This document shows, one piece after another, positions 51,880-63,369 of a stretch of 64,000 nt of DNA. Under the pieces are notes generated by a model. The model had not been told where the DNA came from, made no database searches, and was given only the letters and a program-made list of their open reading frames with translations. The position numbers and the translations under genes are program-made. Each line of letters begins with the position of its first letter. Position 1 is the first letter of the stretch. The stretch is from NCBI GenBank assembly GCA_002914845.1, contig JXTC01000087.1:250172-314171 (forward strand), read 5' to 3'. Source of the stretch: Trema orientale. Its lineage: Eukaryota > Streptophyta > Magnoliopsida > Rosales > Cannabaceae.

Positions 51880-54800
51880 TTAGAAAATCTTGAAAAGCAG
51901 GCCGCCATGGGTGGCAAAGAAGGGAGCGAAAACAAGCGATTCGACCGCCATGAGCTTGATCAGGATGTTAAGCGAAGGGCCAGAGGTGTCCTTGAGCGGG
52001 TCTCCAATGGTGTCACCAATTACAGCTGCCTTGTGTGGCTCTGATCCCTTGGGGCCAAGAGTTCTTGCATGCTCCGAAGCACCAGCCTGAAAAATTCAAA
52101 AACCCCAACAAACACAATGTTACAAAAATGCGTCTTTGGAATCGGTGACCAAAAAGAACTTTTTATAGACATAAACGAAATTCACCTCAATGTACTTCTT
52201 AGCATTGTCCCATGCACCACCAGTGTTTGATGCAGATATTGCGATCTGACAGGACAAATCAAAAAGAATTACTTGTATTTCCATTTTACACTTTCAAGTA
52301 ACATGAATCACCACTAATCAATACTGACTATATCGTACACTAGTTTTTTTAAGGTCGACCATTACCTGGACACCAGAAACAAGGGAACCAGCCAGAACAC
52401 CAGAGAGGGTCTCAACACCAAAGAAGGTTCCGACAATGAGAGGTGTAAGCATGACAAGGGCACCAGGTGGAATCATCTCCTTGATGGATGCATCAGTGGA
52501 GATCTTGACACAAGTGGCATAATCAGGCTTAGTATGACCCTCCATGAGACCCGGAATGGTATTGAACTGCCTGCGAACCTCCTCAACCATCTTCAAAGCT
52601 GCACTTCCCACACTCTTCATGGTCATAGCTGAGAACCAGTATGGAAGCATAGCACCCACAATCAGACCAATAAAGACCTTTGGGGTCAAGACATCAACGG
52701 TTGAAATTGCTGCGCGACTCACAAAGGCACCAAACAAGGCCAAAGATACAAGAGCAGCAGACCCAATAGCAAATCCCTGTAGAGAAAGACAAGTAGACAA
52801 AGAGGAGACAAAACAAGAAGCTCACGAGTATGAGTTCAAGCATACTATCATAGAATAAACAAAAACCAATTTCTCTCAAGGGTTGTAAGAAGAAAGCAGC
52901 TAAAAGTGCTGATGGACTTACAACAGCTTATTAAGGTGGAAAAATAGCTTAAAGAGACTAACTGTAAAATTTCAAATCGACTTGTAGGTTCCCATGCAAA
53001 TGCAATATATTTTTCATATTTCATATATATTTTGAGATGAAAACAATTCAAAACCAGCAAAGTTAAATGGCATATAGGTTCAAACTGCAAAAGATTCTTG
53101 CTGACTAATTTGAAAAATGACGCGATCTCTTAAATATGAAAAACAAGATCTTAAGGCTAGCCACATTATCAAAGGATATTATCATACCTTTCCAATGGCA
53201 GCCGTGGTGTTCCCAGCAGCATCAAGAGCATCTGTCCGCTCACGGATACGGTGGCTCATGCCAGCCATTTCAGCAATACCTCCAGCATTGTCACTGATGG
53301 GCCCATAAGCATCAATGGCTAAACCTGTAGCAATGGTGCTCAGCATCCCAAGGGCAGCCACAGCAATACCATACATGGCAGCAAAGCTAAAACTAACAAA
53401 AATGCTGACTGCAATGGCAAAAATTGGAATTATGACGGATTTGTATCCCAAAGCAAGCCCAAAGATAACGTTGGTTGCTGCACCAGTCCTGCAGGAATCG
53501 GCCACATCTTGCACCGGGCTGTGAGCAGAAGAATTGGGTCAATACAAAAAGTAAAAAGTAGTTAAGAAAGGTGCCACATGCTGAGAATCATAAGTACCTG
53601 TATGCATTGCTAGTGTAGTACTCGGTCACAAATCCAATAATAAGACCAGCCCATAAACCAACTCCGACGCACAAAAATAATTGCCTGCAAAACCCAAATA
53701 ATCTCAACAACCAATTGAAATATATATATCTGGGCACTAATCCAGTAGGGTTTTCTTTTTTTTCACCTATCCATAGGTATTGTTTTAGCCAATTAAAATT
53801 AGTCACGCACGTTTTTTCATAATAAAAAGAAGAGAGAAAAAATCAATAAATAATGAGTATTTTTTTTTCAACTACTCAAATTATGGTAACTGTTAGAACA
53901 ATGATCCAATGGCTTAAAAAAATACCTATAATAGGTAAAAAAAAAAATACCTACTGGATTGGCAACCATATATATATATATATATATCTCTGCAAGCTTA
54001 ACATATGATTGTTAGATAATTACCAGTTCTTTACAACTTTCTGAGTCCCAAAATTGAAAATTGTGAAAGACGATGGCAGAGCAATCCAGCTAACAATTGC
54101 AATTCCAATAGTCATAAGAACAGTCGAGATGATAAGCTGCTTTTTCAATGCTGGTTCAATTTCCTTGACAGCCTTGATCTCAGAGAAATCAGTGGCAAAG
54201 AGGGTTGTGATCAAACAAACAAGAATGCCCATAGAACTGATGAGGAGAGGATAAGACATAGCAGTGAAGTCATGGTTGATGCCAAAAGATGAGATAGAAG
54301 CAACAACGAGAGCAGCACAAGATGATTCAGCATATGAGCCAAAAAGATCAGATCCCATCCCGGCTATATCTCCAACATTATCACCAACATTGTCGGCAAT
54401 CACCTGAAGCAAAAATAAATAAACATAAAAGCATCCAGGGGGAAAAAAAAATATTTCAAATAATAAAGCTTAAGACGCATGATAACGCTTACAGCTGGGT
54501 TTCTCGGGTCATCCTCTGGAATGTTTCTCTCAACCTTTCCTACCAAATCAGCACCAACATCAGCAGCCTTGGTGTAGATACCACCACCAACTCTACCGAA
54601 CAGAGCCATCGAAGATCCACCAAGACCATAGCCAGTAATAGCCTCAAAAAGACCTTCCCAATCATCACCATAGTACAACTTGAAGAGATTGATAGCAATG
54701 TAAAGCACCAAAAGGCCATTTGCAGCAAGGAGAAAACCCATAACAGCACCAGACCTAAATGCCGTGATAAAGGCTTTTCCAACGCCCTTTCTTGCTTCCA

Positions 54801-57052
54801 GTGTTGTCCTTGCATTGGCATAAGTTGCAACCTTCATGCCAAGGTAGCCAGAGAGGACCGAGGTAATAGCACCAAGCAAGAAAGACACAGTACTGAAGAC
54901 TGCTGTGGCAAGCGCTGGCTTGCATGTCTTAAGCTCATCATAAGTGCAAGGCCGGCTCTTTGTGCTGAAGCCCTCAACAGAACCAAGGAAAAGGAAGATT
55001 AAGATTGCAAAAGCAACCATGAAAACCCCAACATACTGGTATTCAGTAAACAAAAAGGAAGTGGCACCTGTTACATTCAACGAGACCACAGTTTTGAGTA
55101 AGCAAGATGACAGAGTTGTAACAATAACACAATATCACTACTATGTTACGAACATATGAACAAATAGGTCACAGGCCACGAACCTAAGATATGTAAGTAT
55201 GTAGATTAGATCTATAAACCAAGACAACTAGGGAATCCATAAAATGTAAGGAACACCACTGCCGATAAGCAAGACAAGGCACAGTAGAATCAATAAATTT
55301 ATCGTGCAAGTCCAATTTGGCAATGCCAAAAAGGGGAAAAAAATAAAATAAAAAAGAAGAAAAGAACATCTACTAAGGACCAAGCGAAAGGATTTTCTAG
55401 TCTTAGCGCAAGGAATCACAACTAGATGATTTCAATTTTCTATCGCTTACATGGAAATAGTTCAAGACATTTTTGTTCTCTTTATAGAACCAATGCTTGA
55501 ACAAAGCCAGAAATAAAAAACTCAATCACATAATTCTTCCCAAAGTAAAAGTTAATAATACTACTAGTATTGATAAACAGCAGCAATCAATATTTTAACT
55601 CGTATTTATCGCAGAAAATACCACCAAATCCACAAGCCTTTCCTCTTCTAAAATTTTTTTCTTTTGGGGATTCAAAACAATTTTTAGTAAAATTATTACA
55701 AGTTACTGCTATTGTTAATAGTAATAACGCCAATTTCCACTACTAAATAAAAGGGAACCATTATTTAAAATATAATGGAACTATTAGACCCACTTGCTAT
55801 GAGAGAGAGAGAGAGGAATTCAAAGCAACAAAATGAAATTAGTAATGGGACAAAAGAAATTACTGAGCAAAGCAACAAGATAAAGCAAGAATAAGCTAAT
55901 GTTCCCAACAACAATACAAAAATAATAAAATATGAAAGCAAACTAATTTTATGCTCAAAGATGCATCACAAGTTCACATGTCACACATATATGATGACAA
56001 CACGCACGTGCACAAAACGCGCAGTGCAGACTACTCAGTATAGTACTTATAACACCCAGAAAGCCACAAGACCAATTTTACATCACATAAGACGAAAGTA
56101 TCAACTGTCGGTAATAATCTCAACAACAACAACAACACCACCACCACGATAAAGCTCAATTTTATTATTTATTTTTTTAATTTACTGGAAAAAAAAAAAC
56201 GTTAAAGCTGAACTAGTAAATTCCCTAAACCATTCCTTATTTCTGGCTAAAGACTAGATCCACGTAAAGTACACAAAAATAAATAAACAAACATACATAT
56301 AATATATACACACACATATATATAAACACAAATGAAATCAGCTCCTATATTAAATCAACACCCTGACTAGGGCAAATTTAAACCCTAGAACTCCATAAAA
56401 GCTATTCACATACGCTATGGAAGATATCAAATGACCCAAAAAAGGGTACATAACGTCACAGAAGGACCAAGAGAGTAAAATTTTGATTTCAAACCTTCCC
56501 ACTGGCAATTCAATAGAGCTTATTTTCAAAATAAATGAATAAATAAATCAATAATTCAACTGCTCTATTCCAGAGAGAGAGAGAGAACAAAAGATTCAAA
56601 ACTTTCGATTTTCCCTTTCACCATTTTCTCAGCAACCAAACAAGGGCTACAGCTCCAATATTTTTGGAGAAACAAAAAACACAGAGATTATTAATTACCC
56701 AAACAAAAACAAAAACAAAAACAAAAAGCCTCCAGATCTGAAACAAAAAAATAAATAAAATAAAGGTTATGAGGAAAAAAGCTGAAAGCTCTCTACCTTC
56801 AGAAATGGCGCTCTGTATTTCGGCACACTTAACGACGACGTTGTGGTCGTTGAGTCCTTCTTCCTCCTCAATGAGGTAATCGCTGTACCCATTCTTGTTG
56901 CTGTTCGGACCCGAGGACGGCGGGTTGCGCTCGGGCGTGAGCTTCACGCGCGAAACCAGGAACCACTGCACGAGGGAGAATATAATCCCGATGACTGCGC
57001 AAATCGGGATCGCCACCTCCGTCGCCAGCTCAGAAAGCACCGTACTCTCCAT
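51880..57052 (-). CDS. AVP1: Pyrophosphate-energized vacuolar membrane proton pump, type I H+-PPase
   Basis: It hydrolyses cytosolic pyrophosphate to pump protons into the vacuole, acting as a homodimer with 16 membrane spans per subunit. Eight exons, in coding order 57052-56797, 55067-54493, 54403-54024, 53684-53598, 53518-53188, 52776-52366, 52245-52186 and 52086-51880 (TAA), give 768 aa, the usual length. All joins keep frame and use GT-AG. The catalytic [11 protein letters not shown] (255-265) has the Asp, Lys and Glu residues that bind Mg-pyrophosphate; [11 protein letters not shown] follows, then [30 protein letters not shown] (535-544) has Ala where K+-independent type II enzymes have Lys, so this is the K+-dependent vacuolar type. 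The C-terminal [15 protein letters not shown] pump motif is intact. The N-terminus [13 protein letters not shown] and the first membrane span come from exon 1. Intron 1 is the longest (about 1.7 kb). No break was seen. Confidence 0.96.
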
Positions 57053-57248
57053 CCTCGCCGGAACCCTAGCTCCACACCGGAAAATGCAGAGCCTCAAAAC
57101 TCTTAAATAAAATAAATGATAAATAAATTTGAGAATGAAAGAGCGAAGATGAGGCTTCGTTCGGCGAGGCCACACTATGGGTTTGATTTATATTCCGAAA
57201 CTGGTGAATATATTTTGGAGAGAGATAATTCGTGTGAAATGTTTTGTT

Positions 57249-57267
57249 TATTTATATAGGTCACGTG
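57249..57267 (-). promoter_or_regulatory. TATA box and G-box of the pyrophosphatase gene
   Basis: On the - strand CACGTG (57262-57267) stands immediately upstream of TATATAAATA (57249-57258), about 200 bases before the ATG at 57052. This would place transcription start near 57220-57230. CACGTG is the core bound by bZIP and bHLH factors, including ABA- and light-response regulators. Function is inferred from position only. Confidence 0.55.
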
Positions 57268-57419
57268 AGCCGTTGATTTCATCATGATTTGATCTACATC
57301 GAGATTCGGGGGATTGGACGGTTGATATGCGAGGAATGGGTATTCGAGTGTGGGGACAGTGGTGTGTGATGAAGCGGGAACTATGAGCGCGTACTTGCGA
57401 CGCATCAATGTCGGAATCG

Positions 57420-58084
57420 TTTCCGTTCTACTCGACTTTTCACTTTTGTTGTTTTTTCCATTTTCATGAGGTTCTTATCTTGTACCGCGCACCCGCATCA
57501 TCCAATGTTTGTGGACAGATCAAGTCCGTCCATTAGTGGACATATCATAGTAAGATTATCTTTGGTAGATAGGAAAGAAAATGGAAGATAAGGAAAAAAT
57601 AGGAAGAGAAAAAATAACATTTTTTGAGTATGTAGAGGAGGAAGATAACTAGTGTAGATTAAAATGACAATTTATTATGTTATTAAATTTCATTTCATTT
57701 TTCTCCTCGAAAAGAAATTTGAATTTAAAAAAAAAAAACTATTATCAATTAATACATAAACTATTTTAACAGATTTGAACCCGCACCTCCCAAAAATTTA
57801 ATTTCCTCTTTTAAACAAATTTTTCTCCTCCTTTTTCTCTTCATTTTAGGGGAGAAATATTTGGTGAGCCTACTCAAAAATTCTTCATCTATTTTTTTCT
57901 TCCATTTTTTCTTTCCTATCAAACAACTATTTTTTTTCCTCAAATTTTCTTTTGTATCTATTTCCACTCTCTTTTTCCTCTCTAACAAAGAAAGCCTAAG
58001 AGTAACTATATGAAGCAATGACAAATACAATTTGTCAATAGCATTTACCCATATACGTGTACCTAATCATATCATATAATTAAA
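57420..58084. other. Upstream spacer of the pyrophosphatase gene
   Basis: No gene is seen. The interval 57560-58000 is AT-rich with opposed CTTTTTTTCTC/GAGAAAAAATAA-like words that could be an old MITE. Short frames there are low-complexity. Confidence 0.4.
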
Positions 58085-58769
58085 TAGGGACGTCAATTTC
58101 ACCGAACAGGGTGGTGCACCGCAGTGCACCGACCCGAATGAGATCGGCTTTCACTGTTATAAATAGTGCGGGGCATGGGGTGGGGATTCTCCATTTAATA
58201 TTTAGCGGAGCAGGGTGAGTTTGGGATTGAGTGCCCCGCACCGACCCCGCCCTGATTATATATAAGTTAATTTCTATTTTTTTATATAATAATGATTCAA
58301 GTAGATTTAAAAAAAAAAAGATCTAATAATATATAGTCATATACTAATATTATTTGAGTTATTTGGGATTGTGTTAGCTTTATGAATGAACGATATACTA
58401 TATGATTTTAGTATTAAATATTTTACATTTGACAATTCTAACATGTTAACTATTTGAATATGTTTTTTGGTTATTTAGGTCTAAAATTAGAATTTTCAAT
58501 GAAGTTAACTTTAATTTTGATTTTTTTCGATGTATTTAGATTTTTAAAAGATTTGGACTAACATAGGATTGTTTAATTTATTCAAGATGACGATTCCAAA
58601 CGGGGACCCCGATATACTAATGGGAAAACCGATTCCCGATAGGGATTCTCCAAAATTGCCCCGCACCAAATTAAATGGTGAATGATGCAGAGATGGTATA
58701 GTAAAATAATAATGGGGATGGGGATAGTAAACACAAAACCGATCCCGGCCCGCCCCGTTGACATCCCTA
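58085..58769. mobile_element. Non-autonomous hAT-type transposon with exact 8-bp target duplication
   Basis: The ends TAGGGACGTCAA and TTGACATCCCTA are inverted repeats (11 of 12 match). The 8-bp duplication TAATTAAA lies at 58077-58084 and 58770-58777. Subterminal regions are GC-rich with CCCCGC/GCGGGG words (near 58170-58250 and 58655-58760), as in hAT mini-elements. The middle is AT-rich with no transposase frame. Confidence 0.85.
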
Positions 58770-58777
58770 TAATTAAA

Positions 58778-59390
58778 ACAATATAAATATAAGAAAATTA
58801 CTTGAAGATTCGATCGTTTTGAATTAATATATTCACTATTAATATTATTGTATAATGAAGGCTTTCCACAAGTATCTCACTTGTTTTATATCAATTAGCA
58901 TAACACAGATAGTTATCTCACAATTTATAAATGTTACAGATTTACTGTATTTACTCACCAATTAAAATATGACACGAGACTGACAATTTGAATATGACAC
59001 GATAACACAATTCGAAATCTGCACATTTAATGAACATGTTTGGCACAAAATTGACTTGAATTGATATAATTAATTAATTTTTTATCAAAATATATATTGA
59101 AATATTAAATAATTACTTTATTAAAAAATATTTTTTAACAAATTTCTTGAAATTGAACTAAAAAACAATAAACTAATGAGCTAATTTGTCTTAATAAAAT
59201 AAAAATAAGTGAAAAAATCAAATAAATAAAATAATTCGAATATTAAAAGTGTCATGACACGTCAATTTAAAGAGCATTTTCATTAAACGGATAATCCATA
59301 TATAACACAAAATCCGCACAATATAAATGGATCGACACAAAATGATACAAATTGTCAACGCGTCAACACATAGAACGATATTATAACAAA
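58778..59390. other. AT-rich spacer
   Basis: No gene is seen. Short frames have no coding character. Confidence 0.45.
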
Positions 59391-59508
59391 GAGAAATGCT
59401 AAATGCACTATCTTTCTCACACTTTTTTACATTCTCCAGTCTCATTGTCTGACACGTGAAGACAAGCAGTGAGATGAGTGTAAAAAAGTGCGTTGCTAGC
59501 ATTCTTCT
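59391..59508. mobile_element. 118-bp Mutator-like MITE with exact 9-bp target duplication
   Basis: GAGAAATGCTAAATGCACT on the left pairs with AGTGCGTTGCTAGCATTCTTC on the right, and CACTTTTTTACA pairs with TGTAAAAAAGTG further in. The 9-bp duplication TATAACAAA lies at 59382-59390 and 59509-59517. The duplication size and arm type fit Mutator-like mini-elements. Confidence 0.85.
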
Positions 59509-59515
59509 TATAACA

Positions 59516-59680
59516 AATGAGATCTTTGCCACTATTCTAAAATTAGAATTGCACACTTTTTCATTATATTACATCAAATCGTCCCATAATTGTACAAGAA
59601 TGAGATCTTTGCCACTATTCTAAAATTATAATTGCACACTCTTTCATATATTACATCAAATCGTCTCATAATTGTACAAG
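59516..59680. repeat. 83-bp tandem duplication next to the MITE
   Basis: Units 59516-59598 and 59599-59680 start AATGAGATCTTTGCCAC and differ at a few sites. The first unit begins inside the right target duplication of the MITE. Confidence 0.8.
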
Positions 59681-61202
59681 TAATTTGTCAATCATTAAAG
59701 TAAATTTACTGAAGTCATCTCAACCGCTAAAGTAGTGTACCACGTGCTCGGAGACTGAGCTTATGTTGTGTTGTGGTACATAGTATAATTGCTTAATGGC
59801 ATATTGTTGTTGTTGAAGATATTGTCGATGGTTTTTCGAACGGTTCCAGTGACTGACGTCGCGTGTGTTGAATGGCGTGCAGAGCATCCTATCGGATAAT
59901 ACTTAATTATATATATATATATTTTCCTCCTTTCAATTTATTCCTTTCACTAATTTTGGCTTTCCCTTCTTTATATCCACTCAATAAATATCTCACTCCA
60001 ATCCATTCCCTAAAACATATGAATTTATTTTTGCATAATTGCTTTTCCCGTAGGAATTTTAAGACAATTTTAACCTTTTCGTAGGAATTTAACTCCCACT
60101 CCAACTCCCACTCCAACTCCCACTCCCACTCAATTTCGAATATAAAGTTTGCAATGAATCCGTATCATAAAGACTATTTATATGCTCATGACTGCCGATA
60201 TTAAAATTGTTACCACATTCTTTTTTTCACTATCATAAGGAGTGTTACTATATTCTCTACCGGTAGATGAAATTTTTATACAAAAAATTTAACAGCCATA
60301 GTAGGGTGGTGTGGTGTTTGAGTTGTAGAAGATAAGGTATTGTGAAAATGGGTAATACTATGGAAATTCGAGAATCCATAGTATGATTGCTCAGTGGCAT
60401 GTTGACGAGTTTGTTTGCTTACTCTTCAAGTGTAGCCAAACAAAATGAGCTGTGGGCCTACGGTAGTGTGACGGAAAAGAATTTTAATAAATTTAGGCAT
60501 TTCTAACCAATTATAGTCGCTCATGGTCAAGGAGTGATATAAGACGGAACGATATAACATCCGTAGTTTTACACCATTAAACGATCGTGATTAGGTGACT
60601 ATATATACAGCATTCCTCAAAGAATTAGGGAATAGGGAAAGAAGTACAAAAGTCAATAAAAGAGTTAAAAGGGACTCGGGTCTCAAGGCTGACCACGTCC
60701 ACTAAGGGCAGGGGGTTGGGTTTCTGCTTTGTGGCTCTGGCCGAGCCCTGATGGAGTTTGGTCCACAAGTCCCATAGGGCTATTTATGGATTGGCTGCCA
60801 AAGGAAAGGAGAGTGGGATCTACCATCCTTCTCTCCACTCTATTGGGTGGCTATGCTCCAATTTTTCCAGTTGGCTAATGACAGAACGTACCACCTTCGT
60901 TTCACCATATTTATGTTGGCCATTCCAATTTCCAATTCCATGCCTCAAGGATTTTTAACTTACAAAATGACAAAACCCACCTCACAAGAACAGCCCTTCT
61001 CATCTTTCATTCTTCAATTATTTTAATGAAGTTTTCTATTTGTTTTGCTCTATATGGAAAATACAGTCATGTATTCTAAAAGAATCATATAAGTAATATA
61101 GTAAAATATGAAAGTCTATGAATTTAGTTGGGTGTGCTTGGTTTCTCACTTTTAACCAGTAGGATTATGATCTGGTTAATTATTTTCATCATATAAATTT
61201 TT
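59681..61202. other. Intergenic region with a short ACTCCC repeat
   Basis: A 6-bp repeat (ACTCCC/ACTCCA) lies at about 60089-60130. A GC-richer stretch at 60670-60960, including GGGACTCGGGTCTCAAGGCTG, contains a 66-codon frame that I do not recognise; it could be promoter or relic sequence. No gene is called. Confidence 0.4.
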
Positions 61203-61342
61203 TGGACGTGTCTACAGTAGGAGCGTCCCTACGTAAGGTCTTGTTTATACACCGTTTGATAGGAATCTGTGTATAAACAGATTCTCATCAAACAGTGTAT
61301 AAACAGAGAACTTACGTAAGGACGTCCTGTTATAGCCGCTTC
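61203..61342. mobile_element. Near-perfect long hairpin, probably a small MITE
   Basis: About 65-base arms fold on each other: AGGAGCGTCCCTACGTAAGG (61219) pairs with CTTACGTAAGGACGTCCT (ends 61328), and GTTTATACAC, TTTGAT and GAATCTG pair with later complements. The loop is about 8 bases (TGTATAAA). Flanks share TAAATTTTT at 61194-61202 and 61343-61351, a likely 9-bp duplication. Both the strand of any transcript and its function are unknown. Confidence 0.7.
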
Positions 61343-61351
61343 TAAATTTTT

Positions 61352-62560
61352 TTGCTAATTTTATTGATGGGAAATTTTCGTAGTTATTGATATTTGTGTT
61401 TCTGACACCAGATTTTATAATCATACTACGTAGACAAAATGCAAATCTAGCAACAAAACTTGGGTTTCAAATCAATGGCCTAGAAAAAGGGCCTTTTATA
61501 GCTGTCATATTTTGATATAAGAGTCATATATTTCTCTTTCTTTTCTTTTTCTTTTTTTTATAAACAGTCATATATTTCTCTTAGCTTTATGGCATTAGGT
61601 GATTCGCATCTTCAAGCATATTCTTCCAATGTGTTTGACGTGATACTTTCCTAAATATTTCCCTCTCAATTTACTTGAACTAAATAATGGAAAGACAGGT
61701 TACCCTATCACTGCAGCCAAACATTATATAAATATGTAGTACTTATTATTTGCTTTATTTATTGTACCTACTACTTCTAGTTGAATGACAATAAGTTTTG
61801 TAACCACTTTTATATGTACGTATATTTCCACGAAGAAGTATATGTGTGTGGTCTACATGTGTAAATAATATTAATATTACTTGCAAAATCTTTGGAGCTT
61901 GTCTACTAATATGAAGGTTTTTAGAACCTAAACGACATGTTATTTCTTTTTTTTTAATGAGACATTCGATCTTTAAACCTTCATTAGAACATGTTATTTC
62001 TTGCTTTGATCAAATTATGTATGTGTTTTGAGAGTCCGAAAAAATAAAAGTAACATAAAATCAGTAATTTACCTTCAATGTATGTACTTTTGTTGGGTTG
62101 AAAATAAAAACAAAAACGGTGGCGAATTCATCAAATCAATCAAAATTGATACTCCCATTTGGAAGTTCTCTCTTCAATTTCTCTGTAGCTCCCTCTTCTA
62201 TATTTGCTGTCAAGCATAATTTTATTCTGAGGGAACAGTTTGATTAATGTATTATATATATACACTATATCTTTTGTGTGGAATTGATGCTTTTTTTTTT
62301 TCCAGAGTGATACTCATTCAAGTATTGATTACGACACTACAACTTTACATTGAGCTATTATGACTAGTCTTATATATATAATTTTTCAAATTCTAACTTT
62401 AACTTGAGTCTGTTCGAGCTTGAATGGACATTTCCTTTTATAAAACGGGCTTCTCTAGGAATATTATTACTGAAAGTAAAAAGTTTCAATAAGAGTACAC
62501 ACTACAACATAAAATGATTATAATTTCAAACCCTTCAAAGAGAGGAGACAAAAAGTGGAT
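61352..62560. other. AT-rich intergenic region
   Basis: No gene is seen. Only short frames without coding character occur. Confidence 0.45.
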
Positions 62561-62599
62561 CACAAACAAACCAGAATTAAGATTTTTGGGTTACCATCA

Positions 62600-62722
62600 A
62601 GGATAACAAGGATCACCAACATCAATTGCCTTCACCTGCTCCTGGACTGCATTATGGGCGGGGGAAACTAAGATCTGTAAGATGCCCACACCTTCTGAGA
62701 TTTACGCCCGTAGAAGAAAAAA
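62600..62722 (-). pseudogene. Orphan terminal exon-like stretch, unidentified
   Basis: On the - strand, after an acceptor-like CGTAAATCTCAG, a frame encodes GVGILQILVSPAHNAVQEQ, continues VKAIDVGDPCYP and stops at TGA; a 3' UTR-like stretch follows on the left. It looks coding by residue make-up, but no upstream exon can be joined and I do not recognise the protein. It may be the last exon of a relic gene or chance. Confidence 0.3.
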
Positions 62723-63199
62723 ACAACTTAACTGTCTAACCAGATCTAATATTTCAGATGCAAGATCTGGTAAACAGGCTGAGAATCCACACAAAAGTGA
62801 TATTACAACCAGATCTAAAATCTGAACTTATTAGAAAAAAAAAAAAAAAAAAGGAAAAAAAACTCCAATCCCTAAGAAGAGATCATGGAGAAGAGAATGA
62901 AGAGGAGGAGGAGGAGGGGGAGCAAGAGCAGGAGGGGAGGAGAAGAGGAGAAAGAGAGGAGGGGAGGCCAAAGAATGATAGGGGTCTCCCTCTTCGACCT
63001 CTGCGAGCGGCGCCTGAGAAAGTTTTTTTTTTTTTTAATTGGAGAAAGAGGGGAGCAACTTGTTAGGTGCTTGAATAGACATTTGAATCTGGTTTTATAC
63101 TATTATTTTTCTTTCTTTTTTTTCTTTTTGTGAAACTTTGTTAGACTCAGATCCGGTTTTATACCACTATGGCATTACTATCTTTTACCACTAAAATCA
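62723..63199. other. Purine-rich low-complexity stretch
   Basis: 62880-62980 is a GAGGAGG-rich purine tract that opens Arg/Glu-rich frames on the + strand. These are repeat artefacts, not genes. CCAGATCTAA occurs twice (near 62739 and 62809). Confidence 0.45.
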
Positions 63200-63369
63200 T
63201 GAGTAATGCTAGTTATATGGTGCTTAGATTCATTTAATATATTAGTCTGTTATTGAGTGATCATTATAATTACTATCTTGAGTCCTTTACATTCTCATTT
63301 AAAATGTAATTATAATTACATAATAATAGACTGGCACAATACCATATGATACCTCTTAGAATGACTCTA
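63200..63369. mobile_element. Probable MITE with imperfect inverted ends
   Basis: GAGTAATGCTAG with TTATATGGTG on the left pairs with CACAATACCATATGATAC and GAATGACTC on the right, and TTATAATTAC pairs with GTAATTATAA inside. Flanking AATCAT on both sides may be a partial duplication. Confidence 0.5.

Noticed and set aside
62758-63133. Arg/Glu-rich frames of 82-102 codons
   Set aside because: They are translations of a purine-rich low-complexity tract and of A/T runs; no domain.
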